NCBI GenBank assembly: GCA_047602305.1
Contig: JASGHO010000001.1
Location: forward strand, 2,046,001 to 2,110,000
DNA length: 64,000 bases
Origin: Ancrocorticia sp047602305
GTDB lineage: Bacteria > Actinomycetota > Actinomycetes > Actinomycetales > Actinomycetaceae
Reading direction: 5' to 3'
A program made the position numbers and the translations under genes. Within the stretch, counting starts at the first letter, position 1; the number at the start of each line of letters is the position of its first letter. Positions 44,026 to 52,014 of this stretch are shown piece after piece. The notes beneath the pieces were generated by a model, which was not told where the DNA came from, searched no databases, and worked only from the letters and a program-made list of their open reading frames with translations.

Positions 44026-44208
44026 ATGGGCTTAGTTGACAAGGCCAAAGACTTCCTGCAAAGCGATCAGGCTGAAGAAAAGTCGGATCTGGTTCTGGAC
44101 AAAGCCGAGGAACTTGCCAAGAAAGCTCTTGGTGACGAGAAGGCCGAACAGATCGCCAACGTCCGAGATGCGATCGATGCCAAGATCGGTAACGAGGGCA
44201 CGAAGTAA
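44026..44208 (+). CDS. Small Rv0909-like (MT0933-type) antitoxin family protein
   Basis: 60 residues, highly charged and helical: MGLVDKAKDFLQSDQAEEKS, LVLDKAEELAKKALGDEKAE. The start MGLxDKxKD is typical of the mycobacterial Rv0909-like family, listed as antitoxins, and loosely of CsbD stress proteins. No Rv0910-type toxin gene is adjacent, so a toxin-antitoxin role is not supported here. ATG 44026 has a very good site GGAAGGAGA. A terminator follows at 44255. Confidence 0.75.
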   Translation: MGLVDKAKDFLQSDQAEEKSDLVLDKAEELAKKALGDEKAEQIANVRDAIDAKIGNEGTK

Positions 44209-44254
44209 CCCCCTTACAACAACCTGCCCGCGGCAGGAATACAAGCTTTGGCCG

Positions 44255-44290
44255 GGAGGGCACTCACTTCGAGAGAAGTTGGTGCCCTCC
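44255..44290 (+). terminator. Terminator of small Rv0909-like gene
   Basis: GGAGGGCAC...ACTTC, GAGA loop, GAAGT...GTGCCCTCC followed by TTCC. Confidence 0.8.
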
Positions 44291-44440
44291 TTCCGCGTTC
44301 GGGACGGTCACGCCGCGCATCGGGGACGACGACGCGAGTCTGGGGACGACCACGCGAGTCTGGGGACGACGCATCACCATGCATCTTGGGAACCACAGTG
44401 CATACGAGCGGGTGGGCGCAGCTCTCATTCACAAAGGGTT

Positions 44441-44505
44441 GAGTTTTTTGGAAAAGGTTGAGCTTCACGACGGCCTCTGCGGCCTCAATCCTTTCCGAAA
44501 AACTC
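44441..44505. repeat. Long imperfect palindrome GAGTTTTTTGGAAAAGG / CCTTTCCGAAAAACTC
   Basis: Outer arms 44441-44457 and about 44490-44505, with TGAG / CTCA inside and a 20-nt centre. Beyond the end of gluQ (minus), so it may end that transcript. Confidence 0.65.
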
Positions 44506-44622
44506 ATTTCTTCGATCACCCCATGCGGGCACCACAATCTTCGACCACTGTGTGGGCGCCACAAACCTTCACGCTACCGCCCGCGCAGCACAACACCCGC
44601 GCGGGTGCCATGAGCCTCCAAG

Positions 44623-45693
44623 CTACTGCCCGCGCAGCACCGCATCCGGCCCGGCGGCAAGACTCTCCGGCTCCAGTAGCCACGGCCCTTGCCGCAGCGC
44701 ATCGATGTTCAGCGCCGCCGCAAACTCGGCCGCCGTCCGCACCCCGCGCATCCCCAGAGATCGTCCGAGAAGTTCCACGACATCTCCCGGTTCCCACCCA
44801 AACTCGGCGAGGTCGCGCATGGTCACGGCGCCGTCACGTTTGGCGAGCCGCACGCCCTCCGCGTTGAACACCATCGGGACGTGGAAGTATTCGGGCGCGG
44901 CAATCCCCAACACCCGCTGCAGGTAGACCTGCCGCGGCGTGGACGGCAGCAGGTCATCGCCGCGCACTACCTGCGTGACGCCCTCGGCGCCGTCGTCGAA
45001 CACCGCCACGAAGTTGTAGCTGTAGACGCCGTCGCCGCGTTTGATGACCAGGTCATCCACGGCTCCCGTATAGTCCCCGAGGATTTCGTCGACGACGGCG
45101 AGTTCACTCACGTCCGTCCGCAGCCGCAGCGCAGGACCACGCTGCATGCCGGCGAGCTTGGCGCGCCCAGCCTCGCGCTGCGCGTCGGTGAGATCACGAC
45201 AGGTTCCCGGGTAGGAACCTGGCGGACGGTGCGGGGCCGACGCCACCTGGGCCAGATCTTTACGGGTGCAGTAGCACTCGTAGAGCAGACCGCGGGCTTC
45301 CAGCTCGGCGAAGGCCGCGTCGTACTGGGCGAGCTGCTCGGATTGGTAGACGATGGGCTCGTCCCACTCAATGCCGAGCGCCGCGAGGTCCGCGAGCTGG
45401 CGCGCCCCGTGTTCGGGGCGCGAGCGCTCGTCAAGATCCTCCATGCGCATGACGAATCCGAGTCCGGCATTGCGGGCCAGCGCCCAGGCCAGGAGTGCGG
45501 TGCGGAGGTTACCGAGGTGAAAGTCTCCGGTGGGCGAGGGCGCGTAGCGCCCGGCGCCCCTAACAGCACCGGACCCGGCGCCGTGACTTGTCACGGCGCC
45601 GGCCAGCACTCCATCCAATTTGACGTCCGAGCTTTTCTTTTCACCGGCCAACTTCTCGTCACCCTCATCTACTGGCTTGCCCACGTCAGCCAT
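44623..45693 (-). CDS. gluQ: Glutamyl-Q tRNA(Asp) synthetase (truncated GluRS paralogue)
   Basis: Attaches glutamate to queuosine in tRNA(Asp). 356 residues with the GluRS catalytic core and no anticodon domain. The HIGH-type motif is YAPSPTGDFHLGNLRTAL, the zinc cysteines are in YECYCTRKD and GTCRD, and KMSKS is degenerate (VRLAKRDGA), usual for this family. The first 45 residues are a Lys/Asp/Gly extension not expected of the family, so a start nearer GRYAPSPTG is possible; no clear Shine-Dalgarno decides. An exact 13-mer (44986-44998) codes VFDDGAEG, a conserved spot. Confidence 0.92.
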   Translation of the reverse strand: MADVGKPVDEGDEKLAGEKKSSDVKLDGVLAGAVTSHGAGSGAVRGAGRYAPSPTGDFHLGNLRTALLAWALARNAGLGFVMRMEDLDERSRPEHGARQLADLAALGIEWDEPIVYQSEQLAQYDAAFAELEARGLLYECYCTRKDLAQVASAPHRPPGSYPGTCRDLTDAQREAGRAKLAGMQRGPALRLRTDVSELAVVDEILGDYTGAVDDLVIKRGDGVYSYNFVAVFDDGAEGVTQVVRGDDLLPSTPRQVYLQRVLGIAAPEYFHVPMVFNAEGVRLAKRDGAVTMRDLAEFGWEPGDVVELLGRSLGMRGVRTAAEFAAALNIDALRQGPWLLEPESLAAGPDAVLRGQ

Positions 45694-45728
45694 CGGTTAG
45701 TCATGGTTCACGCTTACTTCCAAAGTTA

Positions 45729-45768
45729 GAGATTGCGCCAATAGGCCGTGGCCTATTGGCGCAATCTC
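45729..45768. terminator. Perfect 19-bp-stem palindrome after pepC, family C
   Basis: GAGATTGCGCCAATAGGCC, GT, GGCCTATTGGCGCAATCTC: perfectly paired. It lies 14 bp past the pepC stop and 36 bp before the gluQ start. Probably a pepC terminator, but its arms recur at 33821/33982, so it is also a member of the dispersed family. Confidence 0.75.
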
Positions 45769-45781
45769 TCAGTCGCATATG

Positions 45782-47137
45782 TCAGCCACGCGCCAGCGAA
45801 CCCATCGGATCCCACGCGGGGAGCACGATTGGCTCGGTCTCCAGAACCGGTAGCAGTTCAGCGGGGATGCGATCCTTGCGGATGGCTACCTCAAAGACGT
45901 GCTGGTCGAACCAGGAGTCGTTCATCGTGAAGAAGCCCTTGTCCGCAATCGCGTCGCCCCACGAGTTCTCGATGCGCCAGCGGCGCGGCTTGCCATCCAC
46001 GATGTCCACACCGGTGAAGATCATGGCGTGGGTCATGAGCGCCTGGCCATAGGCCAGCTCCTCGGCCTTCGTCATCTCCAGATCGATGCCGTAGGTACCC
46101 TCGAAATCGAAGAGCTCGCCGTCCCAGATACCCAGTTCGCGGTCGCATTGCTTGGAGGTGTCGCAGCCCATCCACACGGCGTCGCCCGCTTCGAGGCTGG
46201 CTTGCGTGGCGTCACGAATCACCTGGATCGGCACGTTGAGGTAGGTGACAGGCTTGGCGCCCACCACGTTACCCAGGCGATCCACTGTAAAGAGGTGGTT
46301 GTACGGCGACGTCTCACGCGGGTCATTCACCAAGCACACGTAATCGCCGAGGTCCGGGGCGTACTTCGCAGCGAACTCCAACGGGGTGAACTCACCCTCG
46401 CGATGGAAGTTGCCGTCCTTGTCCTCCCACTGCCACAGGAAACGCTGCGGCGGGGTGCCCAAGTGAATATTCAGAACGCGGTACACCTGCTCCATGATGG
46501 AACGCTTGACGGCGGCGACGTCGCCCCCTGACACAACAGCCGCGCGCAGATCGCGAGCGCCGCGGCGCAGCAGGTTCTCCAATGTCAGGTTCATCTCGCG
46601 AGTATTCGAGGAGGATTCCGTCTCGGGCATCGCATACTTCGGAACCACGCCGTACTTCTTGACGAGGGCTACGAACATGTTCCACTGGCCGCCGTCGTCG
46701 ATCGGAGTGGAGAGCAGGTAGTGAACAGTACGATCGTCGACGTCCCGGTCAGCCAACTCAATCATCGAGGTAAGGAAGAAATTCGCCTTCTCCAGCTTGT
46801 CCCAGAAATGCAGGTAATTCTGCGAGAACTCAAACTCCTTGAGCCCCGTCTCTTCGTAGACGCCCGCCTTGAACGAATTGAGGCCCGAGAACAGCCAGCA
46901 GCGGCCCGACTTCTTCTGGTTCGTATTCGGCCAGCGATCCACCTTGACCGACATCGACGGATCAATCGACACCACCACGGCCCGATCCATCGCGACCTTC
47001 TTGATCGTCGTTTCACTCACCGCGTTCTGCACGATCCGGGCGGTCCGATCCGCCGCAAAATCAGCCGCGAATTCCGCCAGCAACTCGCTGTTCAGCGCTT
47101 CCACAGTCATATCCTCTCGATCTATCGACCCTGCCAT
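45782..47137 (-). CDS. pepC: Aminopeptidase C (bleomycin hydrolase family, C1B)
   Basis: Cytoplasmic cysteine aminopeptidase. 451 residues, normal length. The catalytic Cys is in KSGRCWLFSGLN (near 79), the Gln in the preceding region, the His in LMTHAMIFTG (near 366), the Asn in RIENSWGD (near 388). PepC assembles as a hexameric barrel. ATG 47137 (MAGSIDRED) has AAGGG 8 nt upstream; ATG 47110 is an alternative. C1B enzymes are usual in lactobacilli, bifidobacteria and actinomycetes that live on host peptides. Confidence 0.95.
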   Translation of the reverse strand: MAGSIDREDMTVEALNSELLAEFAADFAADRTARIVQNAVSETTIKKVAMDRAVVVSIDPSMSVKVDRWPNTNQKKSGRCWLFSGLNSFKAGVYEETGLKEFEFSQNYLHFWDKLEKANFFLTSMIELADRDVDDRTVHYLLSTPIDDGGQWNMFVALVKKYGVVPKYAMPETESSSNTREMNLTLENLLRRGARDLRAAVVSGGDVAAVKRSIMEQVYRVLNIHLGTPPQRFLWQWEDKDGNFHREGEFTPLEFAAKYAPDLGDYVCLVNDPRETSPYNHLFTVDRLGNVVGAKPVTYLNVPIQVIRDATQASLEAGDAVWMGCDTSKQCDRELGIWDGELFDFEGTYGIDLEMTKAEELAYGQALMTHAMIFTGVDIVDGKPRRWRIENSWGDAIADKGFFTMNDSWFDQHVFEVAIRKDRIPAELLPVLETEPIVLPAWDPMGSLARG

Positions 47138-47232
47138 CGTACGCCCTTGCTCCGACAGCTTTTCGCGCACGTTCGTCCCGATTGGCGACGACGATCAGAC
47201 GCGCAACCTGATACATCACTGCGTCCACTCGC

Positions 47233-47238
47233 TACAGT
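47233..47238 (+). promoter_or_regulatory. Leaderless -10 box of GNAT gene
   Basis: TACAGT, 6 nt before GTG 47245; an AAAGG follows, too close to the start to act as a ribosome site. Confidence 0.5.
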
Positions 47239-47244
47239 TAAAAG

Positions 47245-47784
47245 GTGGTCACGATAAAGCTCAAACGAACGTCAACTGACGACTTCATGGCACTGCGGCA
47301 CCTGTTCGACGACCCGTCGTTCCATGGATGGTCCGGGTCGGGTCGCGTTTCGGATGACGTTATTCGCACCAAGTATCTGGGATTGCGTTACCCGGATGTC
47401 GAGTGTTTCCTCGTTCTTGCTGACGACGACGTTGCCGGGTTCACGCAGTTACATGTCGCGGACGAGGGAGAGGGCGGCGGAATGGATCTCATTCTATTGC
47501 CGCAGGTACGCGGGCAAGGCGTTGGGCAGCAGGTCGTGGCGGAAATGGTCAGGCGGGCGCAAGAAGAACACGAATGGTCGCGCTTCACTGTTGACCCCGA
47601 TATAACGAACACCGACGGGATCAGATTCTGGCAACGCTGCGGTTTCATTCCGGAGGAAGTTATCACTGTCCCAGAAACAAGCACCACCGGAGTGATCATG
47701 GCATGGCCGACCATTGAGGTGAATGGGCACCGCTATCTTGCCACCGGCGTCAATGCGCCAAAGACAAACCGTAATAGACGCTGA
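47245..47784 (+). CDS. GNAT family N-acetyltransferase
   Basis: 179 residues, GNAT domain with ADDDVAGFTQLHVADEGEG, the acetyl-CoA loop LLPQVRGQGVGQQVVAEMVR and TDGIRFWQRCGFIPEEV. Substrate unknown. A C-terminal tail of about 25 residues runs into the remnant of another acetyltransferase encoded on the other strand (overlap 47750-47784), so the last codons may derive from that rearrangement. Start GTG 47245. Confidence 0.85.
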   Translation: MVTIKLKRTSTDDFMALRHLFDDPSFHGWSGSGRVSDDVIRTKYLGLRYPDVECFLVLADDDVAGFTQLHVADEGEGGGMDLILLPQVRGQGVGQQVVAEMVRRAQEEHEWSRFTVDPDITNTDGIRFWQRCGFIPEEVITVPETSTTGVIMAWPTIEVNGHRYLATGVNAPKTNRNRR

Positions 47785-47900
47785 GCGGGTCATCCGTGTA
47801 GTCGGCGAATGGGGCGCGAACCTTAAAGCCGTGGCGCTCGTACAATCTGCGCGCCGAGACGAAGTATGGCTCCACCCACCACCTCTCCCTGCCCCAACCT
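47750..47900 (-). pseudogene. C-terminal remnant of a second GNAT acetyltransferase
   Basis: The minus strand reads WWVEPYFVSARRLYERHGFK, then VRAPFADYTDDPLSVYYGLS, LAH and a TGA stop (47750-47752). ARRLYERHGF followed by YTDDPLSVYYGLSL is the classical end of a GNAT protein. The acetyl-CoA loop and everything before it are missing; the sequence breaks where the LacI-type operator region begins. No start codon or promoter. About 50 codons. Confidence 0.75.
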
Positions 47901-47905
47901 TTCAA

Positions 47906-47919
47906 AAACGCTTGCGTTT
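47906..47919. promoter_or_regulatory. LacI-type operator O1
   Basis: AAACGCTTGCGTTT: palindromic arms with the central CG spacing typical of LacI-family sites. 128 bp before the LacI gene. Confidence 0.75.
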
Positions 47920-47946
47920 CCTCTCCGCGTCTACTATTTTTTCAAC

Positions 47947-47972
47947 TAAAGCGCTTTACTAAAACGCTTCAC
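47947..47972. promoter_or_regulatory. LacI-type operator O2 and half-site
   Basis: TAAAGCGCTTTA (47947-47958), a perfect palindrome, followed by TAAAACGCTTCA (47961-47972). It shares AARCGCTT with O1. An upstream TACTATTTTTTC could hold the -10. Suggests autoregulation of the whole fructoside operon. Confidence 0.75.
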
Positions 47973-48046
47973 TATGAGATTTAGCCAGCAGGACATCACC
48001 GAATGGCACAATCTCCACAAACCACGACGAGGTGGAAAGGATTGCA

Positions 48047-49144
48047 ATGTCGCCAGTGTCGAATGCGTCGCGCCGCACGAAGCTGGACAAGCCGCGCCGC
48101 GCGAAACCCGCCACCATGGCTGACGTTGCCGCTCATGCGAAGGTCTCTCCCTCCACTGTTTCCTTCGTCCTCTCGGACAATGCGGAGATCTCCATTTCCG
48201 AGGACACCCGGCAGCGAGTCTTCGATGCAGCCCGCGAACTGGGCTACCGCAGGAACGCCGCAGCCCGCGCACTCGCATCCCGCCGTACCTCATTGCTCGG
48301 AGTTGTCTCCGATGTTCTCTCCAGCCCCTTCGGTGGAGACGCCGTCATCGGAGCCCAGAAAGAGGCCCGCAAACACGACTTCCATGTGCTCATGGCCGCC
48401 ATGGAGTACAACGAGACCCTCGACAAGGAGCCCATCCAACCGCTCCTCGATATGCAGGTCGAGGCACTGGTCATCATGATGACCACCCATTTTGCCATCG
48501 ATGTCCCGCGTGAACTCGACGGCATCCCCACCATGCTGGTCAACTGCTTCGACCCAACAGGCCGCATCCCCAGCATCACGCCGGATGAAGAACGCGCAGG
48601 TCAGGACGCCACCGAGTACCTCATTTCCCAGGGCCACCGCCGCATCGCACTCATCAACCTGGAACCACAAAGAGTCGCAGCCATCGGACGCCGCGCAGGC
48701 TACGAACAAGCCCTCACCGAAGCCGGAATCACCCCGGCCCCAGAACTCATCATCGAGGGCTCGGCCCAGGCGACCGGCGGTTACATCGGAGCCACCAAGC
48801 TCCTCAATCTCGAACATCCTCCCACGGCAATATTTGCCGCAACAGATCGCATCGCGATGGGCGCATACGACGCCATCAAAGAGCGCGGGCTACGCATCCC
48901 CCAGGACATTTCCGTGCTGGGATTCGATGATCAGGAGATCATCACGCATCACTTGCGGCCCACTCTCACCACCATGAAGCTTCCGTTCAAAAAGATGGCA
49001 CGGCGTGCCGTCGAGTTGTTAGCCGACAATCTCGATGGCAACGCCGCGCCACTGATCACTGAACGGATCATATGCCGGCTTGTAGAACGCGAGTCGGTGG
49101 CTCCACCACGTGAATCTCGGTTAAAGCTGGCATCCCAAGTCTAG
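48047..49144 (+). CDS. LacI family transcriptional repressor
   Basis: 365 residues. The helix-turn-helix is at about 24-70 (TMADVAAHAKVSPSTVSFVL, RVFDAARELGYRRNAAARAL), followed by a periplasmic-binding-like sugar domain (LGVVSDVLSSPFGG, ISVLGFDDQEIITHHLRP). The first 22 residues are a basic tail. ATG 48047 is chosen because AAAGGA lies upstream; GTG 48032 is in frame. It heads a co-directional run of seven genes ending in a GH32 enzyme, so a fructoside or derivative is the likely inducer. Confidence 0.94.
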   Translation: MSPVSNASRRTKLDKPRRAKPATMADVAAHAKVSPSTVSFVLSDNAEISISEDTRQRVFDAARELGYRRNAAARALASRRTSLLGVVSDVLSSPFGGDAVIGAQKEARKHDFHVLMAAMEYNETLDKEPIQPLLDMQVEALVIMMTTHFAIDVPRELDGIPTMLVNCFDPTGRIPSITPDEERAGQDATEYLISQGHRRIALINLEPQRVAAIGRRAGYEQALTEAGITPAPELIIEGSAQATGGYIGATKLLNLEHPPTAIFAATDRIAMGAYDAIKERGLRIPQDISVLGFDDQEIITHHLRPTLTTMKLPFKKMARRAVELLADNLDGNAAPLITERIICRLVERESVAPPRESRLKLASQV

Positions 49145-49170
49145 CCGAGACCACATTAACCACATCCGAT

Positions 49171-49236
49171 TGTGAGGTGAACGTACCTGTTTAGCCGCGG
49201 GTACAGGCCTGTTTAGCCGCGGGTTCTCACCTCACA
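49171..49236. promoter_or_regulatory. Hairpin with internal direct repeat before the binding-protein gene
   Basis: TGTGAGGTGA (49171-49180) pairs with TCACCTCACA (49227-49236). Between them CCTGTTTAGCCGCGGGT occurs twice (49186-49202, 49208-49224). It could attenuate transcription from lacI into the transporter genes, or be a second operator. Confidence 0.6.
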
Positions 49237-49275
49237 GTCGGGGACTGCCTCGAAGACGAGGAAGGAAACTCAATA

Positions 49276-50955
49276 ATGAAATCTCGGCACATTCGCCGCG
49301 CGGGCTTAGCGCTCGCTGCGGCTTTCTCGCTGATGTTCACCGCGGCCTGTGGCGGCGGCGCGGACACTGGCAGCACAAATGGCGGCACCGGCAACAACGC
49401 CGGCGACCAGACGTTCCTTACGATTCCCCGTGAGGACATGGGAACCTTCACCCGCAACTTCAACCCCTTCTCCCCCAGTTACCTCCCGATGACCGGCGAG
49501 GCCATCTATGAGCGCATGTTCATCTACTCCAGCTCCAACGGCGAGATCACCCCGTGGCTCGCCACCGAGTGGAAGATGAACGACGACTCCACACAGGCCA
49601 CGTTCACACTTCGCGACGGCGTCAAGTGGTCCGACGGCGAACCGTTCGTTGCCGACGACGTCGTCACCTCCTTCACGTTGCAGAAGGAGTTCCGTGGTGG
49701 TTACGACTATTTGAAGAGCGTCACCGCAGTCGATGACCACACGGTTCAGTTCGATTTCGATCGCCCCTTCTCCCCCGGCCTATTCGAGATCGGTGGCCAG
49801 CTGATCGTTCCCGCTCACGTCTGGGCTGACAAGACGGACGCTGACAAGGACACCAACGAGAACCCTGTGGGCACCGGCCCCTACACCGAGGTGGCCCAGT
49901 TCAGCTCGCAGTCCTTCGACCTCACCAAGAATCCGAATTATTGGCAGCCGGAGAAGCAGAAGATTGACGGCATTCGCATGCTCGCGTTCCCCTCGAACGA
50001 CGGCGCCAACATGGCCTTGCAGAATGGCGACGCCGACTGGGGCGACCAGTTCATTCCCGACGTCGAGAACACTTTCGTCAAGATGAACGAGGAGCACAAC
50101 CACTACTGGTTCGCACAAAAGGGTGGAATGATCCACTGGCAGCTCAACACCACCAAGGCGCCTTACGACAACAAGGACTTCCGTAAGGCTCTTTCCCAGG
50201 CGATTGACCGCGAGCAGGTCAGCAAGATCGGTATGAATGGCTACTCGCTGCCTGCCGATTGCACCGGCCTGTCCAACAGCTACTCCGAGTGGAAGGACTC
50301 CTCCATCGCGGACAAGTGCAAGTGGACGACGTACGATCCGGAGGCGGCTGGCAAGGAACTCGACGCGCTCGGATTCAAGGTGGGTTCGGACGGCTTCCGC
50401 GCGAACCCCGATGGTTCACCGCTCCAGATGAAGCTCATGGTGGGCTCGGCTTCCTCCGACTGGCTCTCCGTCATGAACGTCGTGGCGCAGAATCTGCAGG
50501 ACGTGAAGATTAACGCCGTCGTCGACGCTCCGGACTGGGCTGTTGTCAACGACGCCTACCAGCACGGCACCTTCGATACCGGCATCGTCTGGTCCGCCAA
50601 CGATCCGACCCCCTACCAGTACTTCCGCGATGTCCTGTCCACGCGTCAGGTCAAGCCGGTAGGCGAGCAGACCTTCCAGGCCTTCCACCGCTTCGGCTCG
50701 GAAGAAGGAACCAAGCTGCTCGACGAGTTCGCAGCCACCGCGGACGAGGCAACGCAGCACGATGTCATCAACAAGCTACAGGGCATCTTCAACGAGGAAG
50801 CACCATTGATTCCGCTGTTCACCAGCCCGGAGTGGGGTGCCTACACCGATACCCGCTTCACCGGCTTCCCCACCGAGGAGAATCCCTACGCGACGCTGAG
50901 CACGCGTAACGCGACGACGGTTCTCGTCCTCACCACGATCGAGCCGGTCGGCTGA
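49276..50955 (+). CDS. ABC transporter substrate-binding lipoprotein, family 5 (Opp/Dpp type)
   Basis: 559 residues. A lipoprotein signal peptide (RRAGLALAAAFSLMFTAAC, Cys near 25) is followed by a Gly/Asn/Thr linker and the SBP_bac_5 fold (ATEWKMNDDSTQATFTLRDG, KWSDGEPFVADDVVTSF, LSQAIDREQVSKIG). ATG 49276 has GGAAGGAAA. Family 5 proteins bind peptides, nickel or oligosaccharides. The LacI and GH32 context makes an oligosaccharide (fructoside) the likely ligand, by inference only. Confidence 0.93.
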   Translation: MKSRHIRRAGLALAAAFSLMFTAACGGGADTGSTNGGTGNNAGDQTFLTIPREDMGTFTRNFNPFSPSYLPMTGEAIYERMFIYSSSNGEITPWLATEWKMNDDSTQATFTLRDGVKWSDGEPFVADDVVTSFTLQKEFRGGYDYLKSVTAVDDHTVQFDFDRPFSPGLFEIGGQLIVPAHVWADKTDADKDTNENPVGTGPYTEVAQFSSQSFDLTKNPNYWQPEKQKIDGIRMLAFPSNDGANMALQNGDADWGDQFIPDVENTFVKMNEEHNHYWFAQKGGMIHWQLNTTKAPYDNKDFRKALSQAIDREQVSKIGMNGYSLPADCTGLSNSYSEWKDSSIADKCKWTTYDPEAAGKELDALGFKVGSDGFRANPDGSPLQMKLMVGSASSDWLSVMNVVAQNLQDVKINAVVDAPDWAVVNDAYQHGTFDTGIVWSANDPTPYQYFRDVLSTRQVKPVGEQTFQAFHRFGSEEGTKLLDEFAATADEATQHDVINKLQGIFNEEAPLIPLFTSPEWGAYTDTRFTGFPTEENPYATLSTRNATTVLVLTTIEPVG

Positions 50956-50971
50956 CATGAGCCCAACAGGA

Positions 50972-51003
50972 TGAGGGGCGACGCAATCCGTCGTCGCCCC
51001 TCA
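50972..51003 (+). terminator. Hairpin between binding protein and permease genes
   Basis: TGAGGGGCGACG and CGTCGCCCCTCA, 12-bp perfect stem, loop CAATCCGT. No T run, so probably a stabilising or partial attenuation hairpin that keeps binding-protein mRNA abundant. Confidence 0.65.
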
Positions 51004-51029
51004 CCCACAGGCTCAACGAGTGACATCCC

Positions 51030-52007
51030 ATGTCCTACGTACTCAGACGACTTGGTTTCTATCTCATCGCCTTCTGGGCCTCCATCACATTGAACTTCAT
51101 GCTGCCGCGGCTCATGCCCGGCGACCCGGTTCAGCGGATGTTGGCGAAGGCGCAAGGTCAGCTACAGCCCGAGCAGATTGAGTCGCTACGGCGGCTGCTC
51201 GGCGTGGATGATCGCCCTCTGTGGCAACAGTATCTCGATTACATTCACTCCATTTTCACCGGCGACATGGGAATTTCAATTTCTCGCTTCCCTTCGCCGG
51301 TCACGGAAGTGATTGGTTCGCAGATCCTCTGGACCCTCCTCCTGGGTGGCACAGCCCTAGTGTTCGCGTTCATCATCGGCAACGGCCTCGGCATCATTGC
51401 GGCCTGGCGCCGCGGCGGATTCGTGGATTCCACCTTCCCGCCGGTGCTCATCTTTATCGGTTCGTTCCCCTACTTCTGGCTCGCCATGGGCGCGCTGTAC
51501 CTGTTCGGCATCTCGTGGGGCATGTTCCCCATCCGCCACGCCTACACAGCGGGCACCATGCCAAACTTCTCCGGTTCGTTCATCGCGGACGTCTCCGTCC
51601 ATCTCTTCCTACCTGCTCTCACCATCGTGTTGGTGTCGATCGGCGGATGGATGCTCGGCATGCGCAACTCGATGATTGCCACCACGGACGAGGACTACAT
51701 CACCATGGCGGAAGCCAAGGGCCTGCGTCCCGGCCGCATCATGATGCGCTACGCCGCCCGCAACGCCATGTTGCCACAGATCACCGGCTTGGGCCTCAGC
51801 CTCGGCTTCATTGTGGGTGGTGCCCTCCTCACGGAGGTGGTCTTCTCCTACCCCGGGATCGGCTATCAGCTCCTCGTGGCGGTCAACGGCCTCGACTACC
51901 CACTCATGCAGGGAATCTTCCTGACCATCACCTCCGCGGTGCTGCTCGCGAACTTCCTGGTGGACATCGCATACGTGCGGCTCGATCCGCGCGTCCGGAC
52001 GAATTGA
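51030..52007 (+). CDS. Opp/Dpp-type ABC permease, first subunit
   Basis: 325 residues, six helices. The N-terminal YVLRRLGFYLIAFWASITLNF and MPGDPVQRML, and the EAA-loop MAEAKGLRPGRIMMRYAARN are typical of DppB/OppB. ATG 51030 lacks a strong ribosome site. Forms a heterodimer with the next gene product. Confidence 0.94.
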   Translation: MSYVLRRLGFYLIAFWASITLNFMLPRLMPGDPVQRMLAKAQGQLQPEQIESLRRLLGVDDRPLWQQYLDYIHSIFTGDMGISISRFPSPVTEVIGSQILWTLLLGGTALVFAFIIGNGLGIIAAWRRGGFVDSTFPPVLIFIGSFPYFWLAMGALYLFGISWGMFPIRHAYTAGTMPNFSGSFIADVSVHLFLPALTIVLVSIGGWMLGMRNSMIATTDEDYITMAEAKGLRPGRIMMRYAARNAMLPQITGLGLSLGFIVGGALLTEVVFSYPGIGYQLLVAVNGLDYPLMQGIFLTITSAVLLANFLVDIAYVRLDPRVRTN

Positions 52008-52014
52008 GCACGTC

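Larger units (their letters stand above)
44209..44622. other. 414-bp intergenic region with hairpins and repeats
   Basis: Holds the terminator at 44255-44290, three GGGGACGAC-CACGCGAGTC-like tandem units (about 44320-44370), and a long imperfect palindrome 44441-44505. No gene seen. Convergent gene ends on both sides. Confidence 0.6.

Noticed and set aside
44026..44208. Toxin-antitoxin locus around the Rv0909-like gene
   Set aside because: No toxin gene adjacent on either side; the family name alone is not evidence of a TA function here.
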